64,000 nucleotides of DNA. It comes from Fuerstiella sp. Its GTDB lineage: Bacteria; Planctomycetota; Planctomycetia; Planctomycetales; Planctomycetaceae. The stretch lies in NCBI GenBank assembly GCA_029245955.1, contig JAQWOH010000052.1, positions 1 through 64,000 on the forward strand, read 5' to 3'. The translations under genes were made by a program, and so were the position numbers. Under the pieces are notes generated by a model. It made no database searches, was not told where the DNA came from, and worked only from the letters and a program-made list of their open reading frames with translations. Position 1 is the first letter of the stretch; every line of letters begins with the position of its first letter. Positions 44,705 through 55,700 of the stretch are shown piece by piece.

Positions 44705-45652
44705 ATGGAAAACCGGCATACAGTTGAACAGACGGATCCCGATCAGCCACGTCTGAAACGTCGTCTGGGTCGGGGACTGAATGCACTGCTGGGCAGTGGC
44801 CCCACCGAACTTCCGGATGCGAAGCCCGCCATCAAACTGCACGCTCCGGAGCAGGACGAGGTCAGTGTTGAGCTGATTGAACGCAATCCCTTTCAGCCAC
44901 GTCGTGAGTTTGAACAATCATCGATTGATGAACTGTCAGAGAGTATACGTAAACATGGAGTGCTGCAGCCTTTGCTGGTGCGGGCCGTAGGGGACTGTTA
45001 TCAGCTGATCGCCGGCGAACGACGCTGGCGTGCGTGTCAGCAGGTGGGCATGGAGACCGTCCCCTGTAAAGTTGTGGAGTTGGAAGACCAGCAGGTCTGC
45101 GAAGCCGCCATTGAAGAAAACCTGAAGCGACAGGACCTGAACGTCGTCGAAAAAGCTCAGGCGTTTAAAGATTATCTCTCAACATTCGGTGGAACAATCG
45201 AAGACCTTGCTCGTCAGCTGAGCATGAATCGCTCCACCATCAGTAATATGTTGCGACTGCTGGAACTGCCGGAATTGGTGCAGGTCGCAGTTCGAAAGGA
45301 TCGGATTTCCGGCGGCCACGCGCGGGCTCTGTTACCACTGTCTGCTGATGCTCAGGTGGAACTGGCAAGGCAGATCGAAGAACAGCAACTGTCTGTCCGC
45401 AAGACGGAAGAAGCCGTGCGAGCCATACTGAAGCCGGCTGCACCGACACGTGAACCTGCAACCCACGCTACAGCCCCTGTCAAGGCAGAACTGACGCCGC
45501 ATGTCCGATCACTGCAGGATCAGCTGCGGGAGCAGCTGGCGGCAAAGATTGAAATCAAGCTGAAGAAACAGGATGCCGGTCAGATTGTCATTCACTTCGG
45601 GTCCAACGATGACTTCGAACGAATTATCGGCAGACTGCGTCAGGCGGGCTAG
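44705..45652 (+). CDS. parB: Chromosome partitioning protein ParB
   Basis: 315 residues of the ParB/Spo0J family: RLGRGLNALLG near the N-terminus, the CTP-binding/ParB box GERRWRACQQVGMETVPC, ENLKRQDLNVVEKAQAF, and the HTH IEDLARQLSMNRSTISNMLRL. The C-terminal dimerisation domain is short and lysine-rich. ParB loads on parS sites as a CTP-dependent clamp and works with ParA. No parA is adjacent, which is unusual. ATG start with AGAGA upstream. Confidence 0.93.
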   Translation: MENRHTVEQTDPDQPRLKRRLGRGLNALLGSGPTELPDAKPAIKLHAPEQDEVSVELIERNPFQPRREFEQSSIDELSESIRKHGVLQPLLVRAVGDCYQLIAGERRWRACQQVGMETVPCKVVELEDQQVCEAAIEENLKRQDLNVVEKAQAFKDYLSTFGGTIEDLARQLSMNRSTISNMLRLLELPELVQVAVRKDRISGGHARALLPLSADAQVELARQIEEQQLSVRKTEEAVRAILKPAAPTREPATHATAPVKAELTPHVRSLQDQLREQLAAKIEIKLKKQDAGQIVIHFGSNDDFERIIGRLRQAG

Positions 45653-46390
45653 ACTCGCGCCCTGCATGCCAGTTGATGGTCATGCTGGCGAAAGTAATAG
45701 TTAGAGACGCCGTCCATAAATCGTTGCTCAGCCTCCAACGGATTGTTGATAAGCAATCGGTCGATCCAGACGTCGAAGATTCTCTGCCCGCCGACGAACG
45801 ACGAAACCGATTGTCTATCGTCTCGAAGCTGCCGGTCTCCGCCCGTAAATATTCTCGAAAACTTACGTTCGCAGCGCAATGAGGATCCTGTTAAATGATC
45901 TGCCGGTGAGACTTCCGACCTTGCCCATTCGTACGGCCGACGGGCATCATCGGATTGCCGACCTCGCCAAATCGGTCAAATTCCGCCGCAACACTTGACT
46001 CCTCCGTAAGACTGGTGGTTAAAGAATTGAATCGGCAAAGACGTCAGCCGCCATTTGTCTGCGAATGCCGCATACGGAACAGATCCTGGCACAGCAGGAA
46101 ATCCACTCCTCATCATCCTTACGGTTCGCTGGACGCGTTCGGTGACAAAACATGGCGAACGCGGCTTTCGGTACGCACTGCTGGATGCGGATCACCCTGC
46201 CCGGAACTGGCTGGACATGTTCAGCCCCCTGTCTGGCCACCGCCCTCAACTGTTACCGATTATCCGTATCCCTGTTACGTGCTGTTTACGCACCCTATGA
46301 TTCACAGTGACTCACGGGTCGATGTAGACTGGTTTGCACAGCCAATCGTGGTTAAACGCATTGCCTCACGCTTTTCAATTGGAGCCACTC
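45653..46390. other. Intergenic region between parB and oxidoreductase
   Basis: A 738-nt region. A minus-strand frame at 45649-45879 has a protein-like look (INNPLEAEQRFMDGVSNYYF), but no family was recognised; it could be a gene remnant. The remainder shows nothing clear. GGAG before 46391 is the SD of the next gene. Confidence 0.4.
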
Positions 46391-47692
46391 ATGAGCCGAT
46401 CATCTATCACTCGCCGCACAGCGCTGAAAGCCGGTGCCGCAGCTTTGGCGGCACCGGCAATTGTTCCTGCAGGCGCATTCGGCGCTAACGAGAAGCTGAA
46501 CATCGGAGTCATCGGGGTTGGAGGGCGCGGACAGAGTGATCTGAACGCTGTCAGCACAGAATCGATTGTGGCGCTGTGTGATGTGGATGAACAGCGGTTA
46601 GGTGCTGCAGCAAACCGACATCCGGGCGCGAAGACGTATCACGACTATCGCCAGTTGCTGGAACAGGACAACCTGGACGCTGTTGTCGTGGCCACTCCCG
46701 ATCATCATCATGCTCCGGCTACCATGCGGGCCATGAATCGAGGCCTGCACGTCTATTGTGAAAAGCCACTGACTCATACTGTCGAGGAAGCGCGGAAGAT
46801 TGCTCAGGTCGCGACTGTCCGAAAACTGGCGACTCAGATGGGCACCCAGAATCATGAGCATCCTGGTTATGTTCGCCTGGTGGAACTGCTGCGCGGCGGA
46901 GCGATCGGCGATGTCCGGCAGGTACATGTGATGACCGATCGCCCCGGCAGGTGGTGGAGTCAGGGGATGGATCGACCGGCACAAACGCAGAAAGTACCCT
47001 CACACCTGCATTGGAATCTGTGGCTGGGCCCAGCCCGGGAACGCAGCTATCACGAAGCCTACGTTCCGTTTCGCTGGCGGGGCTGGTGGGATTTTGGCTG
47101 CGGTGCGATCGGTGACATGGCCATTCACCTGCTGGATCCGACGTTCCAGGCGTTGAATCTGGGGGGGCGTCCCGTCAGAGTCGCCTCGCAGGGGCCACCG
47201 CTGCACGCTCACAGCGGCCCGAAGCACATGACGACAAAGTTCACGTTCCCGGCTCAGAAGGACAGTGTTGAACTGAGTGTGTACTGGTACGAAGGCACCA
47301 CAAAGCCTCCGCATGATATCGCTGCGAAGCTTCCTATGAACGGTTCACTGTTTGTTGGTTCAGATGGTGAAATCGCTATTGAACATGGTCAGCAGCCACA
47401 ATTGCTTGACAGGCCCGAAACTGATGGTGATGGGGCTGCTGCCGGTCAGGAATCGTCGCCGTTTTCACAAACTCATCATCACCAACAGTGGATTACCGCC
47501 TGCAAGACCGGGTCGGCCACGGGCAGCAATTTCGGCTATGCGGGGCCTTTCACAGAAGTCGTGTTATTGGGTAACGTCGCATACCGAGTCGGGCGCGAAA
47601 TCGAATACGATCCAGTGGAGATGAGCACTGGAGACAGAGAAGCGGATCTGCTGCTGCGGAAAGACTATCGCCCGGGCTGGGCTCTTTCGTAG
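46391..47692 (+). CDS. Tat-exported Gfo/Idh/MocA family oxidoreductase
   Basis: 433 residues. The N-terminus TRRTALKAGAAALAAPAIV is a twin-arginine signal, so the protein folds with its NAD(P) cofactor before export. The Rossmann motif is GVIGVGGRGQSDL, and the family motif EKPLTHTVEEAR carries the catalytic Lys. The C-terminal beta-sheet domain follows (KFTFPAQKDSVELSVYWYEG). Such proteins oxidise or epimerise sugars; the planctomycete copies are numerous and mostly untested. SD GGAGCC precedes the ATG at 46391. It lies 60 nt before the inositol oxygenase gene, so a shared transcript is likely. Confidence 0.88.
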   Translation: MSRSSITRRTALKAGAAALAAPAIVPAGAFGANEKLNIGVIGVGGRGQSDLNAVSTESIVALCDVDEQRLGAAANRHPGAKTYHDYRQLLEQDNLDAVVVATPDHHHAPATMRAMNRGLHVYCEKPLTHTVEEARKIAQVATVRKLATQMGTQNHEHPGYVRLVELLRGGAIGDVRQVHVMTDRPGRWWSQGMDRPAQTQKVPSHLHWNLWLGPARERSYHEAYVPFRWRGWWDFGCGAIGDMAIHLLDPTFQALNLGGRPVRVASQGPPLHAHSGPKHMTTKFTFPAQKDSVELSVYWYEGTTKPPHDIAAKLPMNGSLFVGSDGEIAIEHGQQPQLLDRPETDGDGAAAGQESSPFSQTHHHQQWITACKTGSATGSNFGYAGPFTEVVLLGNVAYRVGREIEYDPVEMSTGDREADLLLRKDYRPGWALS

Positions 47693-47752
47693 ACCGGAAA
47701 CTTCCGATTTGTATTCTTTCTTCTCACCAGCCTCTTATCAGCAGCAATCAAC

Positions 47753-48622
47753 ATGCAGGTGCCCGGCGACACAACATCGCAGAATCCGATGTCTTCGCTG
47801 GGTGACTATGATCACGACGTGCGAAACCGCTATCCGGCACCCGACAGCGACGCTGCGGACGGACTTCGGGATTACGAAGGGCAGGTTCGGGATTCGGTTC
47901 GCCGGTTTTATTATCAGAATCACGTGCGCCAGACAGTCGACTTTGTCCGATCCTCACGCGAGAAATACCTTCCGGTGCGCACGCGACGAATGGGCATCTG
48001 GCAGGCCATGGATTACCTGAACGATTTGGTTGACGACAGCGACCCCGATACCGAATTCCCCCAGATCGTTCACGCCGTGCAGACGGCGGAAGCCATCCGC
48101 GCGGACGGACACCCCGACTGGTTCGTGCTGACGGGACTGATCCACGACATGGGCAAGGTACTGTGTCTGTTTGATGAACCTCAATGGGCCGTTACGGGAG
48201 ACACTTTCCCGGTCGGGTGCCGCTATTCGGAGTCCATCGTTTATCAGGAATTCTTTCAGCAGAATCCCGACTGGCACAATGAGGAATATCAAACCGTGAA
48301 TGGCATTTATGAGTTCGGATGCGGGCTGGACAATGTGCTGATGTCATGGGGCCACGACGAATATCTGTACAACGTTGTGAAGGATTTTGTTCCCCGCGAG
48401 GCTCAGTACATGATCCGGTATCATTCGTTCTACCCGGCTCATCGTGAAGGCGCATACGCACATCTGATGAACGATGAAGATCGCAGAATGTTCGATCATG
48501 TACGTGAGTTCAACCCTTACGATCTGTACACAAAAATTGACGCTGTTCCTGAGCTTGAGAAGTTGATGCCGTACTATCACGATCTGGTGTCACGTTTTTT
48601 TCCGAATGAGATCTGGTGGTAG
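47753..48622 (+). CDS. Myo-inositol oxygenase
   Basis: MIOX cleaves myo-inositol to D-glucuronate with a di-iron centre. The 289-residue protein carries every ligand expected from the mammalian enzyme: His in [12 protein letters not shown], His-Asp in [12 protein letters not shown], His in SWGHDEYLY, His in [15 protein letters not shown], and Asp in FNPYDLYTK. The Lys in HDMGK that orients substrate is also present. Length matches eukaryotic MIOX (~285). It sits between a Tat-exported sugar oxidoreductase and an octaheme cytochrome, with no signal peptide of its own, so it acts in the cytoplasm. Bacterial copies are less common than the Idh-type inositol pathway. Confidence 0.93.
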   Translation: MQVPGDTTSQNPMSSLGDYDHDVRNRYPAPDSDAADGLRDYEGQVRDSVRRFYYQNHVRQTVDFVRSSREKYLPVRTRRMGIWQAMDYLNDLVDDSDPDTEFPQIVHAVQTAEAIRADGHPDWFVLTGLIHDMGKVLCLFDEPQWAVTGDTFPVGCRYSESIVYQEFFQQNPDWHNEEYQTVNGIYEFGCGLDNVLMSWGHDEYLYNVVKDFVPREAQYMIRYHSFYPAHREGAYAHLMNDEDRRMFDHVREFNPYDLYTKIDAVPELEKLMPYYHDLVSRFFPNEIWW

Positions 48623-48639
48623 GCCGAGCCGTCTGATAC

Positions 48640-50568
48640 ATGTCGGATCTTCGATCCGCAGCTTCTCCAGGCAATAACATGGACATCTCGCACAGTGTAA
48701 ATGAACGGCATTTACGATTCGCAACCATGGCCGTAGCTGTCGTCGCGATTGCACTCACCGCAGGTGCAGCGATGATCTGGACGCCGGCGCCCCGCCGGGA
48801 CGAGGTTTCGGAAATCTCTCGATTCGATATGCCACACCAGATCAGCAATGATGAATTCGTAACGTCTGATACATGTCGCAGTTGTCACCCGGATGAATAC
48901 TCCAGCTGGCACGACAGTTATCACCGCACAATGACGCAGCTGGCAACACCTGAGGCGGTCGCTGCCCCTTTTGACTCTGTCAAACTTCAGGACGATGCCC
49001 TGACCTGTCGACTCGAGCGGCGCGGGGATGAATTCTGGGCAACGATTTTCGAATCCAACTGGAAAGACCGTTATCTGGCTGCAGGTATCGAGCCGCTGTC
49101 GGTGATCGGGACGTCCAGATCTCCCTTTCTGACCAGACGTGTTGAACTGACGACCGGGTCTCATCATATGCAGATCTATTGGATTCTAAACAATTCGAGA
49201 ATGGTCGAACTGCCGTTCTATTATCACATTGACGGTCAACGATGGATCCCGCGCGACGACTCTTTGCTGGCGCCGCCACAGCCGCCCGATGCGGGAGTGA
49301 GTTCCTCGGAATGGCGTGTTGACTGCATTAAGTGTCACAGCGTGGGCGGCAAACCAGGATTGAGCGCAGGGCGCGGCCTGAAGACTTCAGTGAGCGAATT
49401 CGGAATTTCGTGTGAAGCCTGTCATGGGCCCGCCAAAGAACACATTCGCCATCACCGCAACCCCATCAACCGATATCGCCGCCATTTTGATGACACCGGT
49501 GACCCGACCATCGTGAACCCTGCTCGATTATCTCACACTGGATCTTCGCAGGTCTGCGGTCAGTGTCACATCAGCTTTGATCCGCAGAACACGGCGGACT
49601 TTCTGGCCAACGGGTTGCGATATCGCGCTGGCGACGACCTCGCAAAATCCCACAATGTGCAGGAATTCAAAGGGGAAGAAGAGGAGGGTCAGAACTTAGT
49701 CACGACCTACTGGCGTGACGGAACGTGTTGCGTTGGCGGCGACGAATACCTTGGGTTGATCAAGTCGGCCTGCTACCTGCGTGGGACAATGTCCTGCCTT
49801 TCGTGCCATTCGATGCATCAGAGTGATCCCAGCGATCAACTTGCAGAACACATGGACGGCGATCATGCCTGTCTGCAGTGTCATTCGTCGTATCAGGACG
49901 ACATCGAAGGCCATACCCATCATCTCGCGAATTCCAGTGGCAGCCGCTGCTACAACTGTCACATGCCACACACAACCTATGCGTTGTTTACAACGATGCG
50001 AAGTCATCGCGTTGACAGCCCTGACATCGCCTCCAGTCTGAAACTGGGCCGCCCGAATGCCTGCAACCTGTGCCATCTGGACAAGACACTCGCCTGGTCT
50101 GCAGGTCGTCTGTCCGAATGGTATGGAACGCCGGCCGTGGAAATGGGTGAGGACGAAACAACGATCGCGGCGTCACTGCTCTGGCTGCTTCGCGGCGATG
50201 CGGCACAACGTGTGATTACGGCATGGCACATGGGGTGGGAGCCGGCGCATAAAGCCTCCGGAAAGTCGTGGCAGGCACCATTTCTGGCCCAGATTCTTGA
50301 AGACCCTTACTCAATGGTTCGCTTTATCGCGCATGAGTCACTAACCGGGCTGCCGGGATTCGGCGGCTTCAAATTCGACCACATTGGACCTCTATCGGAT
50401 AGAGCTGGCGCACACCAGAAAGCGTTGTCTCTGTGGGAACAGCTTAGCCGTGAATTGGGCCCTGCACCAAGTACTCTGCTGCTCGATCCACGCGGACAAT
50501 TGAAGCGTGACGAAGTTGATCGGCTACTACAGCAGCGTGATGACAGACCGATTGTGATTGCAGAATGA
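48640..50568 (+). CDS. Octaheme c-type cytochrome
   Basis: 642 residues with an N-terminal TM or signal anchor (FATMAVAVVAIALTAGAAMIW). Eight CxxCH heme-binding motifs are visible in order: CRSCH, CIKCH, CEACH, CGQCH, CLSCH, CLQCH, CYNCH, CNLCH. The first motif lies in a c554-like module (CRSCHPDEYSSWHDSYH). The C-terminus after the last heme is helical. It should be an anchored extracytoplasmic electron carrier or oxidoreductase; no catalytic CxxCK variant is present. It begins 18 nt after MIOX and its stop overlaps the next gene as ATGA. An alternative start is 48679. Confidence 0.85.
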   Translation: MSDLRSAASPGNNMDISHSVNERHLRFATMAVAVVAIALTAGAAMIWTPAPRRDEVSEISRFDMPHQISNDEFVTSDTCRSCHPDEYSSWHDSYHRTMTQLATPEAVAAPFDSVKLQDDALTCRLERRGDEFWATIFESNWKDRYLAAGIEPLSVIGTSRSPFLTRRVELTTGSHHMQIYWILNNSRMVELPFYYHIDGQRWIPRDDSLLAPPQPPDAGVSSSEWRVDCIKCHSVGGKPGLSAGRGLKTSVSEFGISCEACHGPAKEHIRHHRNPINRYRRHFDDTGDPTIVNPARLSHTGSSQVCGQCHISFDPQNTADFLANGLRYRAGDDLAKSHNVQEFKGEEEEGQNLVTTYWRDGTCCVGGDEYLGLIKSACYLRGTMSCLSCHSMHQSDPSDQLAEHMDGDHACLQCHSSYQDDIEGHTHHLANSSGSRCYNCHMPHTTYALFTTMRSHRVDSPDIASSLKLGRPNACNLCHLDKTLAWSAGRLSEWYGTPAVEMGEDETTIAASLLWLLRGDAAQRVITAWHMGWEPAHKASGKSWQAPFLAQILEDPYSMVRFIAHESLTGLPGFGGFKFDHIGPLSDRAGAHQKALSLWEQLSRELGPAPSTLLLDPRGQLKRDEVDRLLQQRDDRPIVIAE

Positions 50569-51044
50569 CAAAAGAACAAGATTCACCGAATTCCGGTCGT
50601 ACATCTGCCCCGCAGCTCTCGCGGACAACAGTCCTGCATTTGCAGTTTGCCTGGTGGTCCTTACTGGTGTTCCTCGCCCTTGGTGCCGTACTCGAGGTAA
50701 TGCACGGATTAAAGATTGGGTGGTACCTTGACGTCTCAAACGAAACAAGACGATTGATGTGGACGCTGGCTCACGCACATGGCACCTTACTGGCACTCGT
50801 CCACATTGCATTTGCCACGGCCACCTGGCTGGTACCCAGCTGGGAATCCGGCAGACGCCGACTGGCGTCCCGTGCCTTAGGTGCCGCGAGTCTGATGATC
50901 CCGCTGGGTTTCTTTCTGGGGGGTATTCAGATCCATAGCGGTGATCCCGGCATCGGAATCTTGTTGCTTCCCGCCGGAGCTTTTTTTCTGTTCGTCTCGG
51001 TGCTGTTGACAGCTCTGGGTATGAACAAGGCGCAACGCGGCTGA
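50565..51044 (+). CDS. Small 4-TM membrane protein coupled to the octaheme cytochrome
   Basis: 159 residues with four predicted TM helices (WWSLLVFLALGAVLEVM; HAHGTLLALVHIAFATATWL; ALGAASLMIPLGFFLGGI; GILLLPAGAFFLFVSVLLTA). Histidines in LAHAHGTLLALVHIA could bind heme or a metal. The start codon overlaps the cytochrome stop (ATGA), so translation is coupled. An electron-transfer membrane partner for the cytochrome is inferred from this coupling; no family was recognised. Confidence 0.7.
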   Translation: MTKEQDSPNSGRTSAPQLSRTTVLHLQFAWWSLLVFLALGAVLEVMHGLKIGWYLDVSNETRRLMWTLAHAHGTLLALVHIAFATATWLVPSWESGRRRLASRALGAASLMIPLGFFLGGIQIHSGDPGIGILLLPAGAFFLFVSVLLTALGMNKAQRG

Positions 51045-51085
51045 CGCAGGCATTTGCGTTCATTGTTTGGCGCGTTAAACGGCAT

Positions 51086-52549
51086 CTAGGTCAGACCGGC
51101 GATCGGCGAGTCATGATACACGGGATAAGGACGACTGGTCGGATCTTGCCAGTGAGCATCCTTCGGAATGCCAAGCGTTGAATAAACAGTCGCGGCCAGT
51201 TTCTCCGGAGTCTGCGGATCTCTGACCGGATACGCCCCAATGTCATCCGTTGCTCCGATCGTGCGACCGCCCTGAACACCTCCACCGGCCAGAAGTATCG
51301 ACTGGGCGGCTCCCCAGTGATCGCGACCGGGCAGCTTGTAAACCTTCAGTTTGGAAATCTTCGGTGTGCGACCGAACTCGCCGGCGACAACAACCAACGT
51401 GGATTTCAGCAGCCCGTGATCGGCGAGATCATCCAGTAACGCAGAAAGGGACTGATCGAACGGCGGCAGTAATTTGCGCAGGGCCGGGAACACATCGCCG
51501 TGCTGATCCCAGGTGGAACCTCGTCCCAGATTCACCTGCACGAGTCTGACACCGACCCCAACCATCCGACGGGCCAGCAGCATCGATGCCCCGAACACGT
51601 TCCGACCGTAAGCATCCAGCCGTCGCGGGTCTTCGTTCTGCAGATCGAAAGCCTTTCGCACATCTCCTGAAGTCAGCAGTGACAGGGCGGCTGTTCGATT
51701 CCGGTCCAGGCTTGCCACAGTGGCCTGCTGGTCAATATCCCGTCGTTGCCGTTCGACTTCCGCCAGCAGATCGGCTCGTCGGTCCAGTCGGTTGAGTGAA
51801 AGCCCCTCCGGCAGTTGCAGATTGGGCGATTGAAATACCGGATCAATCGAGTGCTTGAACGCCGGCTTGTTGGAGAAGTGAAAACAGTCAGGGCACGCAC
51901 CGTACCCGTCGCACTCACTCGCCGCCTTGATTAACCACGGATCGTGTGCAGAGCCCATCAAACCGGCTCTTTGCCCGGGGCGTTCCAGGCGATTGACGTT
52001 GGCGACCAAACGAGGCAAAACAGCTGTTGCCGGCAATCCGCCCGGGCCACGCAGCTGACTTCCCGCGACCGAAAGCATTGACGGGAAATCTGTCGGCTGA
52101 GGTTTATTGCGGTTGAGCCCGGGAGGCAGCTCGCTGCGGCCCGTGTTCATGATGTGAATTCCTTCGCCGTGATCGTTGCTCTGGTGAGTCAGTGATCGAA
52201 CGAGACTCCAGCGTTCACTGCGTTGTGCCAGCTGCGGCAGATGTTCACAGATATGCAGTCCGGGCGTCTTTGTTGCGATGGGAGCGAATTCTCCGCGGAC
52301 AGCATCTGGAGCATGCGGCTTCATGTCAAAGCTTTCATGCTGCGACAGTCCGCCGCTTAGAAACACATAGATAACGGACCGGATCGGACGATCATCATTT
52401 ACCCCGATATTCGCCCCGGCCTGGCATCGCTGCAGGTCTGCCAGTGACAGATTCGCCAGACCGATGCTGCCCACCCGCAGCAACTGTCGGCGATTCAGGT
52501 TCGGAATTGCAAATTGACGCGAAGCCACGGTCTGGTCCTGGAAGAACAT
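51086..52549 (-). CDS. DUF1501 domain-containing protein
   Basis: 487 residues. The Tat-like N-terminus LNRRQLLRVGSIGLANLSL is followed by the DUF1501 hallmark VIYVFLSGGLSQHESFDMKP, and by FGRTPKISKLKVYKLPGRDHW near the C-terminus. The fold is alkaline-phosphatase/sulfatase-like. Planctomycetes carry many DUF1501 genes next to cytochrome-domain (DUF1549/DUF1553 or PVC dehydrogenase) genes; here the partner is the multidomain protein upstream. Function is undefined. Confidence 0.9.
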   Translation of the reverse strand: MFFQDQTVASRQFAIPNLNRRQLLRVGSIGLANLSLADLQRCQAGANIGVNDDRPIRSVIYVFLSGGLSQHESFDMKPHAPDAVRGEFAPIATKTPGLHICEHLPQLAQRSERWSLVRSLTHQSNDHGEGIHIMNTGRSELPPGLNRNKPQPTDFPSMLSVAGSQLRGPGGLPATAVLPRLVANVNRLERPGQRAGLMGSAHDPWLIKAASECDGYGACPDCFHFSNKPAFKHSIDPVFQSPNLQLPEGLSLNRLDRRADLLAEVERQRRDIDQQATVASLDRNRTAALSLLTSGDVRKAFDLQNEDPRRLDAYGRNVFGASMLLARRMVGVGVRLVQVNLGRGSTWDQHGDVFPALRKLLPPFDQSLSALLDDLADHGLLKSTLVVVAGEFGRTPKISKLKVYKLPGRDHWGAAQSILLAGGGVQGGRTIGATDDIGAYPVRDPQTPEKLAATVYSTLGIPKDAHWQDPTSRPYPVYHDSPIAGLT

Positions 52550-52700
52550 TCATGGCGAACATGAAATCCGCCAAACCGGCCCAATCTGTGTGATGGTCCG
52601 TTCCGTGAGTCTAACCCACGGCACGCTGCGGCTCAATACGCAGCAAATGACATTGCGCGTCAACGAGATTCCTGGCAGACAGCCACGGGTTCCACACAAA

Positions 52701-55700
52701 TCAATGCAGAGTCTGCAGCCAGGCGACCAGGTCGGCCAGTTGTTCTGGTGTAAGGTTGCCAACGACACCTTTCGGCATCATCGAAATCTCCTGTTTGACT
52801 CGTTCGTCAATATCGTCCTGCAGCAGTTCCACGCTGAGTCCGTCGTTCTGCCGGATCGTAACGGTTTCGGCACTTTCCAGAACAACGAAGCCGCTTTGGA
52901 CCTTTCCACTGGACATGACGAAGGTCCATGAATCGAATCCCTGAGCGATCTTCTTGCTGGGATCCACGATCGATTCCATTAATTCGTTCCGTTTGTATCG
53001 CTTACCGATGTCGACCAGGTGCGGTCCTCTGGGCTGCTGCCCGTTGGCAATCGTGTGACAACTGATGCAGGACTGACTGTGAAAAAGCGTCTTTCCGGAT
53101 TCAGCATTCCCCTGGACGGCCACCGCTCGCGATAGAATCGCTTCGTACGTCAGATTGGCGATCTGATCGGGATTATTCGGATCCACTTTGGGCATCTGAA
53201 TTGCGGATTCCGGTTCCTTCATGGATGCAATGTCGGCGTCACTGTTGCCGTCCAGCTTAACGACGTGACGTTTGAGCTGTTTTGTAATATGAGTCACCAG
53301 TGATTCGTCGTTGTCGGCCAAAGCGACTTTGACAGCAGCAGCGATGCGTTCAGATTCGCTCCATTTCTGACGGTCATAATATGGTCCGGTCGTGTCCGGT
53401 CGTGTCCCCCACCAGCCGCGACTGTCCTGAGTGAATTCTCCTGCACGATGATACAGGCGAATCAGCGTGGTCCAGATTTGACGGCGGAGCGACCTGTCGC
53501 GAGTCGTGCTGAGAGTTTGAAACAGACCGTTAATGGTTCGTTTGCTGTGCAGCGACTTCAGAGCCCACAGTGCTCCCTTTCGGTAAGGGCCGTTCAATGC
53601 AGCAATACATTCGTCCGTGGCATGCATCCTGACCAGCGCTGTCACGGCCAGATGTGGAATCACCCGTTCCGGATGCGGCACTCGCCAGTCGTCACTGTCA
53701 CTGTCCGAAGTGACGTTTGCGGGGACCGTCAGAGGCAGGACGGCGTTTGCCACAGGCTTGAGGAACTCAGACACGGACTGACTGCCATCCGCATCACTAA
53801 CAATCAAATTATTGTCCAGAGCATGAGACATGATGCGCCCCAGCCCAATCAGCGCCGCGGACTGAATCCTGGCATTCGGATTCTGTAAGCCATTCAGAAA
53901 TGGCGCCGGAGCCACACCATCCAGTTCCGATCTGCGATCAGCAATGGCTCGCAGACAGTATTCGGTAAGCGAATCGTCCTTCGCCAGCTGCAGCAACCTA
54001 CAGTTGGCCTGTCGACCAAGAGCCTGTTTTATTGTGAAGACGGCTGCCGTGCGGCCGTACAACGGGGCATTGGCGTCAGAAGCAAGTCCGAAGACTGTCT
54101 CGTGCAGCGGGGAAGGACTGTCATGCTCCTCAGTACTGACATGGCTGTCTGCATCACTGCGTCTAAGAATTTCCCGCTGTGCATGCAGTCGCATCGCAGC
54201 GGACGAATGCTGCAGCAGATCGACCAGTGCAGCGCGCTGCAGTTCTTTTACTTCGGGCACCGGCTTTGCAAGGAATTCAGCCGGCGTGATCTGCGCGACA
54301 AAACCCACGTCAGGCCCATCGTAGGCGAACTTGCCGTTCTTCCAGCTACTGACATACATTCGCCCGCTGGCATCGACGTCGATATCCGTGGGACGAGGTA
54401 TTCTGAGGAACGTATCCTGCTGAGGATCAAAGGTTGCTCCGTTGCCGGGCAAATTGTGGCTGTGGACATTGCTGGTTCCCCAGTCACACGTCAACAACAG
54501 ATTGCTGTATTCAGCAGGCCAGCGTGCATCGTGAAAATACATCGACCCGCAGCCTGAGCCGCCGCCGTAATCGGCCAGAGGCGGCATAATTTCTTCTGAG
54601 AAGTTCTTGTACAGCGACGGATAGCCGTAATTGGCGGACTGCAGAATGTGTGAAACTCGAATGTCCCAGCCACCACCATCATTTGTGTTATCTCGCGTGA
54701 AGATGTTCATATAAGGATCGATGGCGACGTCCATAATGTTGCGTTGACCCCACGAGTAAATTTCCATCTCCGTGCCATCAGGACGAATGCGAACAATGCC
54801 GCCACCTCTTTTGCTGAGCGTGGTGCCGTCTTTTGCAATCGCCTTTGTGAACCCGAAATCACCAACGGCGATGTAGATCCAGCCGTCGATGCCCATTCGA
54901 ATACCATTGGTCGTGTGGTCGGCCCCACGCTTGTTGACTTCTTCCGTGCTGATGCCTTCGATCAGTACTTCGCTTTCGTCCGAAGCACCGTCACCATCAG
55001 TGTCGCGGAAGACACTCAGATACGGAGGATGCAGAACCCACAGCGAACCATCGTCGTAAATCAGACCACGAGGGTGATCCACCATTGTAAATTCATTGAT
55101 CTGATCGGCTGTGCCGTCTCCATCTGTATCAATGCAGCGCAACACTTTGCCGCGGCCGGTTTCCTTACCCAGAGAACCCTGTTCATCGACGCCCACAAAA
55201 ACTTCGCCGGTGGCCGCTGCTGTCAGGCAGACGGGGTAGTTGACTTCAGGCGGATGACCGAACATGGTCACGTTGAAGCCTGGCGGAGCCTGCACATCCC
55301 CGACAGATGCGGCTGCAGTCCGGGGTACCGCAGATTCGGGCAATTCCGGAAGTTCGCCGGCTGAAGCCTCGAGCTCCCAGATGGATCCCCACAATCCCCG
55401 GCTGGCACCCAGAAATGTTGTGCGGATGTATCGTGTGTCCGGAGCGTCTATGACGTGAGCCCGAATGGCCCCTGGGTCTTCGTTCCTGGAATCGTCAACG
55501 ACCTGAGTCCAGCTTTCATTATCCGCGGACGTTTCGACGATGTACCTGTAAACAATGTCCTTCGGTTTTTCCCAGTGCAGCCGGATAGCGCGGACGTGCT
55601 GCGATTCTTCCAGATCAACCGTGACCCATTCATCGGTCTGTGGCCCGGATGGACAATATCGAGTATTCAGCAATCCATCAGTCAGGTGTTTGCGGAAGTT

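Noticed and set aside
45649-45879. Possible small minus-strand gene downstream of parB
   Set aside because: Somewhat protein-like, but its family is unknown and it overlaps the parB end; kept only as a note in the intergenic entry.
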